The notes beneath the pieces are model-generated. The model was given only the letters and a program-made list of their open reading frames with translations. It did no database searches and was not told where the DNA came from. Shown one piece after another: positions 37,265 to 49,789 of a stretch of DNA of 64,000 nt (its first letter is position 1; every line of letters starts with the position of its first letter). The position numbers and the translations under genes are program-made. This stretch comes from Patiria pectinifera (taxonomy: Eukaryota; Echinodermata; Asteroidea; Valvatida; Asterinidae), in NCBI GenBank assembly GCA_029964075.1, contig CM057129.1:13197430-13261429 (forward strand), written 5' to 3'.

Positions 37265-37560
37265 ACAAATCAATCGCAAGTCAGTCACAAGTAAATCACT
37301 AGTCAATGACAAGTTAATCACAAGTCCATTGAAAGTCAGTCACAAGTCAGTCACAAGTCAATCACAAGTCCATCGAAAGTTCATCAAAAGTCCAATCAAA
37401 AGTCCATCGCAAGTCAATCTCAAGTTAATCACAAGTCAAACACAAGTCAATCACAAGTCAATCACAAGTCAATCACAAGTCAATCACAAGTCCATCACAA
37501 GTCAATCACAAGTCAATCACAAGTCAATCACAAGTCAATCACAAGTCACAAGTGAATTGA
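37265..37560 (+). repeat. 11-bp minisatellite, AGTCAATCACA
   Basis: Degenerate to perfect copies of AGTCAATCACA; the most regular part is about 37430-37545. A frame that stays open through it is only a consequence of the repeat. A short related stretch lies at 61425-61560 in a HERC1 intron. Confidence 0.9.
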
Positions 37561-39100
37561 CAAGCTATTCAAATACACTTGACAAAAATGCATTCCTTTG
37601 TTGACAGTTAAAATGAAATACATTTCCAGTCGTGATATTTGCAAAATGAAGTTTAAAATATGCCATACAATCACCTTTGAACGTTAAATTAAAACAGTAA
37701 TTTTAAAAGAATCAGCTTCGAAACTGTAAGATCCAAGTCCTTATAACTTACTGACCCATTTTATTAAATGATCTTAAGTTTGCAAAATATATTATAAACA
37801 TTCAGAAAACATAAATTTATTTTTACGACTATAGCAGAAAATGTTTTGTACTTGATCTGTTTTTATTGTCCATGTATGCCAGAATGCAAGAATGGTTTAA
37901 GCAGAATGCATGAAAGATTTCATGGAAATAATTCCAAAATAATGATTGTTCTGCCAATTTTTGCATTGTATACTGTAATATGTTTGAATATAAAGTTGAG
38001 AAGATGTTTGTGAAACACAATGACGGTGAGGAAAATTTAATGAGGAAAATGTAACTACAAGAAATGTTGAGCAATCGTTTTTGAAAAGCGTTATATGAAA
38101 TTGCATTTGTGGAAAATCTGTAGTATGATTTGGAAGTTAGTCACTAAGACCGGAATCTGGTATTCGTAATTTAAAATCAGTGGATATCGAATCAAACTTG
38201 GATATCAACACATGAATTATGATTTCATTATGATTTGTTCATAGTTCGGCAAGACTTATAGTCGTTAAATGATTTTATATGCTTTGTAAACATTTGTGGA
38301 TTCATACAAGAAATGTATTTTTTTTTTTTTTTTTACATTGTTGCTCATTCATTCAAATGATTACCAGCGACTTGAAATATTGCTATGGGCATTAATAGTT
38401 AAGAAGAGAAATTAAAATATATTTCCATATGAATTATTGTTTAATAGTTTTCATATGTTTATGATTATTTTCAGTTGCAATTGTTCACATGCAAAGCAGT
38501 TACCAGATATTAATAAATGAATGAATTAATTATTGGTATTTGGGTTTGAAAATAAAGCATTTTCACAAAATCCCCCGGAAAAAAACACTTGTACTGATTA
38601 AAATGTCTCAAATTTCAGCCATTTTATTTAACACTCACACGCAATTTAGCTTTTGAGGCATCATTAACACATGTTTCAGGGTTTTTTTACTTTAAAAGTG
38701 GAAAAATATGGGTAAACGGGCAACAATAAATTACAGCCACGTGGTAAAAAAACCCAGACACCAGAAATGAACAAAGATTTGTTTCGAACAAAAAGTGAAA
38801 CTCCTTTTCTTAAAGTATGATGTATTTTGGCCTGAATGCAATTTTCTTTTTGGGACATCCATCCAAAAAAAAAGTAGAAGAGCCCAACCATTACAAGGCC
38901 TTACCGCAATTTCAAAAATAGCACTAACTCGACTTGTATTAGTGATCATAGCTGGTTTCCGCAGGCCCACGCCATATCACCGCGCGATGACCTTCGTCAC
39001 AAAGGGTTGTTCTTTTGAATACGAGTGACTTCATCATAGTTGCGGATACAAAGGCATCAAAGGACACCATTTTTGTTTGTGATATATATCACGAGTCCAT
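37561..39100. other. Unassigned A+T-rich intergenic sequence
   Basis: Long A+T-rich tract with a T run at 38320-38335. No coding exon, tRNA or repeat family recognised. Confidence 0.5.
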
Positions 39101-40590
39101 TGATCGCCCCTAGAGGTAGCACCTCTTGGGGCGACCGTTGTTGGGAGATCGTTATAGATCGCCCCCAACGGTACATCCTCTAGAGGCGACCATTGTTAGT
39201 CGCCCCCAGCGGTACAGCCTCTAGGGGCGACCACTATAGATCGACCCCAGCGGTACATCCTCTAGAGGCGACCACTATAGATCGCCCCCAGCGGTACAGC
39301 CTATAGAGGCGACCGTTATTGGTCGCCCCCAGCGGTACATCCTCTAGAGGCGACCAATAATTGTCGCCCCTAGCGGTATACAAAAACGCGCGTACCGTTA
39401 GGGGCGACAATTATTGGTCGCCCCTAGCGGAAGTTCCTCTAGGGGCGACCAATAATTGTCGCCCCTAGCGGTATACAAGTACGCGCGTACCGCTAAGGGC
39501 GACAATTATAGGTCGCCCCTAGCGGAAGTTCCTCTAGAGGCGACCAATAATTGTCGCCCCTAGTGGTATACAAAAACGCGCGTACCGCTAGGGGCGACAA
39601 TTATAGATCGCCCCCAGCGGTACAGCCTCTAGAGGCGACCGTTATTGGTCGCCCCCAGCGGTACATCCTCTGGGGCGACCAATAATTGTCGCCCCTAGCG
39701 GTATAAAAAACGCGCGTACCGCTATGGGCGACAATTATTGGTCGCCCCTAGCGGAAGTTCCTCTAGAGGCGACCAATAATTGTCGCCCCTAGCGGTATAC
39801 AAAAACGCGCGTACCGCTAGGGGCGACAATTATAGGTCGCCCCTAGCGGAAGTTCCTTTAGGGGCGACCAATAATTGTCGCCCCTAGCGGTATACAAAAA
39901 CGCGCGTACCGCTAGGGGCGACAATTATAGATCGCCCCCAGCGGCACAGCCTATAGAGGCGACCGTTGTTGGTCCCCCCAGCGGTACATCCTCTAGGGGC
40001 GACCAATAATTGTCGCCCCTAGCGGTATAAAAAAACGCGCGTACCGCTAGGGGCGACAATTGTAGGTCGCCCCTAGCGGAAGTTCCTCTAGAGGCGACCA
40101 ATAATTGTCGCCCCTAGCGGTATTCAAAAACGTGCGTACCGCTAGGGGCGACAATTATAGGTCGCCCCTAGCGGGAGTTCCTCTAGAGGCGACCAATAAG
40201 TGTCGCCCCTTGCGGTATACAAAAACGCGCGTACCGCTAGGGGCGACAATTATAGGTCGCCCCTAGCGGAAGTTCCTCTAGGGGCGACCAATAATTGTCG
40301 CCCCTAGCGGTATTCAAAAACGCGCGTACCGCTAGGGGCGACAATTATAGGTCGCCCCTAGCGGAAGTTCCTTTAGGGGCGACCAATAATTGTCGCCCCT
40401 AGCGGTATACAAAAACGCGCGTACCGCTAGGGGCGACAATTATTGGTCGCCCCTAGCGGAAGTTCCACTAGGGACGACCAATAATTGTCGCCCCTAGCGG
40501 TATTTAAAAACGCGCGTATTTTTACTATACGTCTAGGGTCGATCTTAGTGCATTTATGGTCGCCCCTAGAGGTACGCGCGTTTCTATCGT
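39101..40590. repeat. Palindromic double-hairpin satellite, ~95-bp unit
   Basis: Each unit of about 95 bp (for example 39416 to 39511) holds two inverted repeats. One is TTGTCGCCCCTAGCGGTA with its complement around a 14-base loop TACAAAAACGCGCG; the other is GGTCGCCCCTAG with CTAGGGGCGACC around an 11-base loop. A second unit type with ccccagcggtacatcc occurs at the left end and near 39610 and 39930. No coding capacity is evident. Confidence 0.93.
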
Positions 40591-40879
40591 CATCTGTACC
40601 TCAAGGGGGGAAGGGGGGGGGATCTTATTGCATTTAATGTACATACGTATTTTATTGTCATCAATTTCTTCCCAAAGAGGGCGCGCTTTATAAACACTGC
40701 TCGACTTGCGCCTATTTCTGTCAATGCACGATGTTAACAAAGATTGTAACGACGGAATCCCAAGATAAACACTTTGCATTAAAATAAAAACTCGTTCAAT
40801 ACTTTGACATGATATTTGAAATAAGAAGATCGAATATTAACAGAAACTGTGAATGAATGACATGAAATATATTGCAGTG
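40591..40879. other. Flank between the satellite and the next element
   Basis: Includes a G run near 40600-40620. A box like aaagagggcgcgctttataa at 40674 recurs near 42246 as gaaagagggcgcgatataaa, and similarity continues for about 150 bp, so the two may be copies of one sequence around the 40.9-42.2 kb element. Confidence 0.5.
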
Positions 40880-42207
40880 TACACTCTAAAAATTAATTTG
40901 TCATTTTGACTAAAAAAAAATTGTCCAGTGATATGTCTCGTACGACTTACCTAAATTAGTCACAGAGTATTGATGACTAATGACTATAGATTAGTCAAGA
41001 GTCAGACTCGGACTAGAAAATATAGTCATATGACAAGAATAGAAACCTGCTTGATACGACTAATCTGTAGTCAAGCGACTTGCACGATTTGTAACTGAAT
41101 TTCTGACTAATCACACTTTAGTCCAGACTAAATCCACTGAATTAGCACTTGTTTGTGTCCGTTCTAGTGTCCTTAATGGTACACCATAATGTGTACATCT
41201 CCGGGTCACAATGGGGTCACAGCTGACTTGTATCTCACTCGTTGTGCAATTGGATCACAGGGCCAGTGTTTAGCTCCTTGCATCTACCACTGCATGATCA
41301 TGCTCACACCTGCAAAAGAAACACACAGAAAAAATCTTTCTTTATTTGTTGCATATTATTTATTTTTCTCCTCGTTTTTTTTTTAATCAAAATTTAATGT
41401 CCATATTTCAAAATCAACAAAATCGTGGAATGTTCTTAATCATGTAATAGTTCCCCTCCTATCTTTAGTGTATTTAGTTTAGGAATTGGTATATGTATTG
41501 TTTGGCACAACAAACTCACTAGTGTGTTGCAAAGAAATTGCACAACGACAAGGCTGATACGTATCTATTAGGTCTACCGCATACGGTTTTGCAGCATAAA
41601 GATGTGCCTAAGTACAAGCATAAAATTGTGTAAGAGTCTCACTCGGTATCTATAGGCTACAGCTTATTCTTATTGATTCAACCCACTTCCCTCACAACCG
41701 TACTCTCATTTCATAACTCATGTCAATTAACAACTTCATACGAAATCATAGTTTTCCTACCTTCGTCATGGTTGAAATGGAAGAAGGAAGATGTCCGTTT
41801 AATGGCTGCCTGACAAACTGAGTGTAACATATCCGTATACACGTACGCCTAACAAAGCATCATCGATGAGTCCCGCTTTTTTTAAACACATCAACGGCGG
41901 GAAAATAACAAACTTCATTAGTCAGAAGGAATATATGACTAATTTTGACAAGTATTCGATCTTTCTTCAGAGACATTGACTGCGCGTCATTTGTCAAAAC
42001 CACCACTGATGGCTAATTTAGGTTAGTCAATGACTTTCGTATACACGTAACTAATGTACATTAGTCAAAATGACAACTTATTTTAGTCATCACTGACGGC
42101 AAATTAGTCTTCCATAACAGATAATTAGTCATTCAGCAATTACTAAACAAAGTTATTCATTTTGACAAACAAAGAGGCCTCAATGACGAATTAATTTTTA
42201 GAGTGTA
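40880..42207. mobile_element. 1.3-kb TIR element (ACACTCTAAAAATTAATT ends)
   Basis: Left end ACACTCTAAAAATTAATT (40881) and right end AATTAATTTTTAGAGTGT (to 42206), continuing to about 25 bp with one mismatch, with TA at each boundary. The interior has many TTAGTCA and TGACTAA boxes near both ends. No transposase frame, so non-autonomous. Confidence 0.8.
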
Positions 42208-42599
42208 ATAAGGCACTCCGTATTTTATCGCTTCGATTTCTTCCGAAAGAGGGCGCGATATAAACACTGCTCACCGCGTGCCGACTTCTGTCCATTAGGG
42301 ATGTAAACACACTCATTATAAGGACGGAAACTCAAGAAAAACACATATTGAAATATTTCGTCCAATATTTTGACATATTTATTGGAAAAAACAAAAATCT
42401 CGAAAATTAATATCAACTGCGAAAGAATGAATGTAATATAATTTAAGGGATTAATTGCAGTGTAAAGCCATGTGCAAGTGCACGGTGAATGCGAATGCGA
42501 AGCGAATTCAACGTCATGAGACATTCGCCAGAATAAAACTTGCCATGACATCACAAAGTCGCGTTCACTTTCGCTTTAGCGCAAATTATGAACCGGGCT
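42208..42599. other. Flank of the TIR element
   Basis: Shares about 150 bp of similarity with 40660-40860. Otherwise unassigned. Confidence 0.4.
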
Positions 42600-44082
42600 A
42601 AGCGCGAAAACTACAGGGTAAATTTGAGTCAACCTTCACGACACGAAAGCAACACATTTGGTTTCCAGAAGATAACAGAAGAAGTGTCCTTTGTATTGAA
42701 CTGAAATTTTCTATATCAACAAAAAGTAGATACATAACACAAATCTGTTGAATGTGGAGAGGTATCATGAATCAATAAAAAATATTATAACAGAAGCAAT
42801 GAAATTTCTTATTGTGATCAAACCAGATAGATAACACAAATCTTTTGAATTCGGAGAGAAATCACGAATCAATAAAAATAGTATAACCAAAACAATGTTA
42901 GCGTGTTCAACGCGAAAAATACGCGGCGAATTTGGATCAACCTTCATGGACCCAAAATAACACACTCTTTGTGGAGACGATAACTCAAGGAGTAATTCTT
43001 GTAATGAAGTAAAATTACATCAAGTGATTGTTTGTTACAGGTAACATGAGGTGTTTGAATTTGAAAAGGAATTATCAAATAATACAAATAATATGTGCAT
43101 AACAATTGCACGTGTTAAGCGCAAAAAATACAGGGCGAATTTGAGTAAGATTTCATGACACGAAAGCAACACACTCGTTGTGGAGACGATAAAGTCAAAA
43201 AAGATATTTTGTATTGCATTAGAATTTCTTATTTTATTAAAACGAGATAGATAACACAAATCTGTAGAATTTGGAGAGGAATCATGAATCCAAAAAAATA
43301 TAACAACCAAAACAATGTAGCGTGTTGGACGCGAAAAAAACACGGCGAATTCGAGTCAACCTTTATAGACCAAAAAACACACTCGTTGTGGAGACGTTAA
43401 CTCTGGGAACATTATTGTTGTGTTGAAGTCAAATTATGTCTAGTGATTGGTTGTCATATGTAACAAGAGGTGTTTGAATTTGAAAAGGACTTATCAACTA
43501 ATACAAATAATATATGCAAAACAATGACACGTGTTAAGCGCGAAAATTACAAGGCAAATTTGAGTAAGATATCCAGACACGAAAGCAACACACTCGGTTT
43601 CCAGAAGATAACTCAAAAAGTGTATGCTGTATCGAATTGAAATTTCCTACAGTGATCAAACCAGTTAGATAACACCTATCTATCGAATTTGGAGAGGAAT
43701 CGTGAATCAATAAAAATGTTACAATTAAAAAAATGTTAGCGTGTTCAACGCAAAAAAAATACCCGGCGAATTCGAGTCAACCTTCATGGACCAAGAATAA
43801 CAAACTCGTTGTGGAGACGATAACTCAGAGAAAAGTTCTTGTATTGAAGTCAAATTATATCTAGTGATTGGTTGTAATATGTAACGCGAGGTGTTTGAAT
43901 TTGAAAAGGACTAATCAAATGATACTATTAATATATGCAAATCAATGACACGTGTTAAGCGCGAAAAATACAGTGCGAATTTGAGTAAGATATTAAGACA
44001 CGAAAGCAACACAATCGGTTTCCAAAAGATAACTCAAGAAGTGTATGTTGTATTGAATTGGAATTTCTTATACATGTAGTGA
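42600..44082 (+). repeat. ~210-bp tandem repeat array, left block
   Basis: About seven diverged units with gcgaaaa anchors near 42606, 42911, 43122, 43332, 43540, 43749 and 43962. Shared text includes gtgttcaacgcgaaaaatac and tgtggagacgataactc. Confidence 0.85.
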
Positions 44083-46862
44083 TCAGTGTTCTCCATGTCG
44101 CGACACTGTTTAGGGAGAGAAAAACAATATTTCGTTTACATCTTCTGTCTAGTTTGTGTTTTTTTCATGACCAATCATCTGGCCAAAATTCAATTCAATG
44201 CTCCAATTAATTTTTGAGAAAGCGTGTCGTCGTGCGCTATCGTTCCTGTGCAAAAGTGAGGCAAATGTTCTGTTTGGACTGCCACTGCAGCCCATCGCCA
44301 AGTTTTGCTACGTGTCGCGACACAAGCACTGTTTAGGGAGATAAAAACAATATTTCGTTTAAATCTTCTGTCCAGTTTGTCTTCTTTTCATGAACAATCA
44401 TCTGGCCACAATTCAATTCAATGCTTTCATTAATTTTTGAGATAGCGTGTAGACGTGGACTATCGTTCCTGTGCAAAAGTGAGGCAAAATTTCTGTTTGG
44501 ACTGCCACTGTTACAGTAGCCCATCGCCAAGTTTTGCTACGTGTCGCGACATAAGACACTGTTTAGGGAGAGAAAAACAACATTTCGTTTCAATCTTCTG
44601 TCTAGTTTGTCTTCTTTTCATGACCAATCATCTGGCCACAATTCAATTCAATGCTTCCATTAATTTTTGAGATAGCGTGTCGACGTGGACTATCGTTCCT
44701 GTGCAAAAGTGAGGCAAAATTTCTGTTTGGACTGCCACTGTAGCCCATCGCCAAGTTTTGCTACGTGTCGCGACATAAGACACTGTTTAGGGAGAGAAAA
44801 ACAACATTTCGTTTCAATCTTCTGTCTAGTTTGTCTTCTTTTCATGACCAATCATCTGGCCACAATTCAATTCAATGCTTCCATTAATTTTTGAGATAGC
44901 GTGTCGACGTGGACTATCGTTCCTGTGCAAAAGTGAGGCAAAATTTCTGTTTGGACTGCCACTGCAGCCCATCGCCAAGTTGTTCTCCATGTCGCGACAC
45001 AAGACACTGTTTAGGGAGAGAAAAACACTATTTCGGCAAAATGTTCTGTCTAGTTTGTCTTCTTTTCATGACCAATCATCTGGCCAAAATTCAATTCAAT
45101 GCTCCAATTAATTTTTGAGATAGCGTGTCGACGTGGACTATCGTTCCTGTGCAAAAGTGAGGCAAATGTTCTGTTTGGACTGCCACTGTAGCCCATCGCC
45201 AAGTTTTGCTACGTGTCGCGACACAAGACACTGTTTAGGGAGAGAAAAACAATATTTCGTTTAAATCTTCTGTCTAGTTTGTCTTCTTTTCATGACCAAT
45301 CATCTGGCCACAATTCAATTCAATGCTCCAATTAATTTTTGAGATAGCGTGTCGACGTGGACTATCGTTCCTGTGCAAAAGTGAGGCAAAATTTCTGTTT
45401 GGACTGCCACTGCAGCCCATCGCCAAGTTGTTCTCCATGTCGCGACACAAGACACTGTTTGGGGAGAGAAAAACACTATTTCGGCAAAATGTTCTGTCTA
45501 GTTTGTCCTCCTTTCATGACCAATCATCTGGCCACAATTCAATTCAATGCTCCAATTAATTTTTGAGATAGCGTGTCGTGCACCATCGTTCCTGTGCAAA
45601 AGTGAGGCAAATGTTCTGTTAGGACTGCCACTGCAGTCCATCGCCAAGTTTTTCTACTTGTCGGGACACAAGACACTGTTTAGGGAGAGAAAAACACTAT
45701 TTCGGCAAAATCTTCTGTCTAGTTTATCTGCTTATCATGACCAATCATCTGGCCACAATTCAATTCAATGCTCCAATTAATTTTTCAGATAGCGTGTCGT
45801 CGTGTACTATCGTTCCTGTGCAAAAGTGCGGCAAATGTTCTGTTTGGACTGCCACTGCAGCCCATCGCGAAGTCAGATAAATAACACAAATCTATTGAAT
45901 TTGGAGAGGAATCGTGAATCAATAAAAAATATTACAACCAAAACAATATACTGCAGCCCATCGCCAAGTTGTTCTCCATGTCGCGACACAAGACACTGTT
46001 TAGGAAGATAAAAACAATATTTCGTTTAAATATTCTGTCTAGTTGGTCTTTTTTTCATAACCAATCATCTGGCACAAATTCAATTCAATGCTTCAATTAA
46101 TTTTTGAGATATCGTGTAGACGTGGACTATCATTCCTGTGCAAAAGTGAGGCAAAATTTCTGTTTGGACTGCCACTGCAGCCCATCGCCAATTTTTCCTA
46201 CTTGTCGGGACACAAGACACTGTTTAGGGAGAGAAAAAACACTATTTCGGCAAAATCTTCTGTCTAGTTTATCTTCTTATCATGACCAATCATCTGGCCA
46301 CAATTCTATTCAATGCTCCAATTAATTTTTCAGATAGCGTGTGGACGTGGACTATCGTTCCTGTGCAAAAGTGAGGCAATGTTCTGTTTGGACTGCCACT
46401 GCAGCCCATCGCCAAGTTGTTCTCCATGTCGCGACACAAGACACTGTTTAGGAAGATAAAAACAATATTTCGTTTAAATATTCTGTCTAGTTGGTCTTTT
46501 TTCATAACCAATCATCTGGCACAAATTCAATTCAATGCTTCAATTAATTTTTGAGATATCGTGTAGACGTGGACTATCATTCCTGTGCAAAAGTGAGGCA
46601 AAATTTCTGTTTGGACTGCCACTGCAGCCCATTGCCAATTTTTCCTACTTGTCGGGACACAAGACACTGTTTAGGGAGAGAAAAACACTATTTCGGCAAA
46701 ATCTTCTGTCTAGTTTATCTTCTTATCATGACCAATCATCTGGCCACAATTCAATTCAATGCTCCAATTAATTTTTCAGATAGCGTGTGGACGTGGACTA
46801 TCGTTCCTGTGCAAAAGTGAGGCAATGTTCTGTTTGGACTGCCACTGCAGCCCATCGCGAAG
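44083..46862 (+). repeat. 224-bp satellite array
   Basis: About twelve units with anchors like gatagcgtgtcgacgtgg at 44671, 44895, 45119 and 45343, exactly 224 bp apart in that stretch. An ~85-bp piece of the neighbouring 210-bp repeat is embedded at about 45872-45953. Open frames in the units are not genes: 224 is not a multiple of three and frames break at unit ends. Confidence 0.92.
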
Positions 46863-47160
46863 TCAGATAAATAACACAAATCTATTGAATTTGGAGAGGA
46901 ATCGTGAATCAATAAAAAATATTACAACCAAAACAATATAGCGTGTTGAACGCGAAAAATACACGGTGAATTCGAGTCAACCTTTATGGACCCAAAATAA
47001 CACACTCGTTGTGGAGACGATAACTCCAAGAATGGTTCTTGTATTGAAGTAAAATGATATCTAGTCATTGGTTGTCATAGATAACACAAGATGTCTGAAT
47101 TTAAAGAAGAATCGTTAAACAATAAATACAATACAGCCAAAATTACAAGGCGAGTTTGAG
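46863..47160 (+). repeat. ~210-bp tandem repeat array, right block
   Basis: Resumes the 42.6-44.1 kb repeat (tgttgaacgcgaaaaataca near 46946) after the 224-bp satellite, so the satellite interrupts one older array. Confidence 0.8.
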
Positions 47161-48463
47161 TCAACTTTCGAAGAATAAACACTAGCAGTTTACACAAGTC
47201 TAGTCTATAGTATAAAAACGCACGACACTGTGACATTATTGATCAATGGTCAAACACCAGACCAGTAAACTTCCGTGATGATTACGCGCAGTTTTCAAAA
47301 TTACGATGTGTATACGACTTGTTGCAATTTGTTGCGAGTTGCAAATTTACGGAAGGGGGGGCGGGGGGGGGCACCAAAATTGGAGGCGATACCCAAATAA
47401 ACGAGAATATTTTGCTCATGCGAGTGACAATTTATGTCTTTGGGAATACTGAGAATACAGACAAGACGTCCATTCTTTAAAAAAAAACCAAAAAACAAAC
47501 AAACAAACAAACAAACAACCCCCCCCCCCGATCCGCTACACAGAGCGATACCTTCAGATTACCGGATTTGTGTTAGTAAAATGACATCACTTGATGAGTT
47601 TTATTCTTTGGTATTTTCTTTGTCATTTCTCCAGTTCGCGGTTGTGTTTTTGTCATTTCCTGACCAAACAGGCTCAAGGCTTATTACCAAAACCAATGCT
47701 CAGTGGTATCTTGTTGTCATCACCATAATATTTACAACGATATACTGTACTTTTTTAATTACCAGAATACCAGTCAACGTGTGGGTTGCATAGCTACCCG
47801 CAGGGGATGTTATTCATTGTTCCGCACTGTGGTCTCGAACAGGACGCTTTTAGGAAACCATGAATCAATGAAATATCTGCTGTGTGTTACACTGTGACGA
47901 CGTCAATATTGCGACGATTTTGATTGTTCCTTGGCCATTCAGGCTTGTCCCCTACACAATTTTAAAGGTTTTTCCTTCTCTGTATTGTGTTTTGTAAAAT
48001 GGACTTATTGTTATGTGCCTGTACTGCACGTTTTTATCATTCCTGTGCGGTAATACGCATGACTAATTGCTTCAAAACAACCAATTTTTTTTTATAAAAT
48101 GCGGGTTAACATCTTGCGTCATTCAGTAAAATTACGTTGGCTTTTTTTTTTGCATTAAAAAAAACAGCTGCAGACCATTTTTTGAATGATTATTAAGCAT
48201 TGATATGACACAAAACATGGAAGTTTGATAAACGGAAATCTAGGTTCGGAAACGGCCATATCTAGTATACACGTATACAGTGGATGTGTAGTACTGAATA
48301 GAACAAAATTAATAGGCCTACATGCTCATTAAATCTTGCAAAATCTGTAAACACGATTTAACTATACAATATAGCATTACATACATGTACTCTTGGCAAT
48401 TTGCAAATGGCAAATGGGCCAATACTCTAATAATAAGAAACCTGCACTTTGTTTTTAAATTAT
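47161..48463. other. Unassigned intergenic sequence
   Basis: Contains G runs near 47355-47370, an AAAC run near 47495-47517 and a C run to 47529. No gene supported. Confidence 0.5.
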
Positions 48464-48895
48464 AGGTCGACAACGAGCATATTATGTTCCATTAATGTTG
48501 ACTTAAATTCGGATTTATTTTCGCGCTGACAACTCTACTGCTCCTAGTGTATTAAAAAACACTGTTACATTACATTACGACCAATTACTGAATAACATTT
48601 CATTTAAAAAAAACACTTATATTACGGCTGATTAGTGAATATATTTGTATTTTGGGAGTTATCGTGCGACAACGAGCGTGTTGTTTTTGTTCCATTTAAG
48701 TTGACTTTAATTCGAATATATTTTCGCGCTGACACCACTCTACTGCTTTAAGTGTATTAGAAAAACTAATTGATGTTCCCTTTGATATTTAATGGACTTC
48801 CTTACAATATTACGACAAATTACTGAATAACATTTCATTTAAAAAACACTTATATTACGGCTGATTAGTGAATAAATTTGTATTTGTAAGCATAA
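48464..48895 (+). repeat. Tandem duplication, ~200-bp offset
   Basis: Two copies starting at about 48467 and 48666, sharing cgacaacgagc, ttttcgcgctgaca and cacttatattacggctgatt, with small indels. Confidence 0.8.
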
Positions 48896-49075
48896 ATAAC
48901 ATTTCTGAATAATGAAGGAAATCGACCAATCAGAGTAGCCGTGCGGCATTTTTCATTGTGCTGCGTGATTTTTTTTTGGGGGGGGGGAATATTTCCTCAA
49001 ATTCCGCCCACTTTCAGAAGAAACGTCCGTCCAAGCGGTGTGAAGCAGGCAGATTTTGAGGAAATACATCTTGTT

Positions 49076-49592
49076 TCAAAGGGAATATACATCATTGGCT
49101 ATGCCGTAATTTTCAGAAATGAACTATTTGAGGGGTTAGTATAATAGATAAAATATTGTTACACTGACATGTTTGAAGTTTTGTGTTCGAAAATGCTGGA
49201 AAAACCAAGACAAACAAAACTGTTAAAGTAGTCTGGTTCCCTGACACCACTAAATATAAAAATGGATCAATTTACAGATGCCAGAAAATTGTAATGTAAG
49301 GGTACCAGTCTAGCTGGCTTGCACCCGTTCATGAACATGTGATCAAAAGCAAACAAAAATTTGTAAATTTGGAGCAGTAGTTGAAAAATAGTTAGGTTTT
49401 TCCAACGGTGGTCGGCCGACCACCGCTGGAAATTTTTACAAAAATACCATTTTCTTGAAAATGACTTCACACCAGGTGCCATAATTTTACAGGATGCTTT
49501 AGACTGTCATTAACCAACATTCTATTAAGGTATTTCGTAAAAACTTGGTAGTTTTATTTTTTGATGTTTGCAAATGTTGTATATTCCCTTGA
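49076..49592. mobile_element. piggyBac-like MITE, copy 2, downstream of the Ig receptor gene
   Basis: Same family as 33398 and 53337. Its ends have decayed to TCAA and TTGA. It lies about 200 bp past the receptor stop codon. Confidence 0.8.
49553..49558 (-). terminator. Possible poly(A) signal for the Ig receptor gene
   Basis: AATAAA on the minus strand, about 230 bases past the stop codon and inside the MITE. The related copy at 53820 has the same hexamer; use by the gene is an inference. Confidence 0.35.
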
Positions 49593-49789
49593 AGGGAAAA
49601 CAATATATTACACAAGTAAATAATGACAGGTACGATTCTAACGTCCTGCAAACTATACTGTATACCGGCGAAGATTCAATTACCCCGTATAAGGAAAGAT
49701 CATACTTATCTAAACTGTTTAAAGGTTTGGCTTGCTGTGCAAAGATTTGTAATATTGTTCATGAAAAAAAATTATCTTCATGTTTAGAC

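Noticed and set aside
37265-37560. CRISPR array
   Set aside because: The repeats are 11 bp with no unique spacers, and the window is eukaryotic.
37329-37604. 91-codon frame made of HKSITSQSQVN repeats
   Set aside because: A translation of the 11-bp minisatellite; no coding evidence beyond the period.
39101-40590. Integron attC-like or phage attachment repeats
   Set aside because: The hairpin shape is suggestive, but the units are near-identical tandem copies in an animal genome with no recombinase or cassette genes.
44450-46820. Repeated ~70-codon frames of Cys-rich peptide (MDYRSCAKVRQ ...)
   Set aside because: One frame per 224-bp satellite unit. The unit length breaks the frame at each junction, and both strands are equally open.
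47434-47793. 119-codon frame with a hydrophobic stretch
   Set aside because: It begins in low-complexity A/C-rich repeat sequence and shows no family match or splice context.
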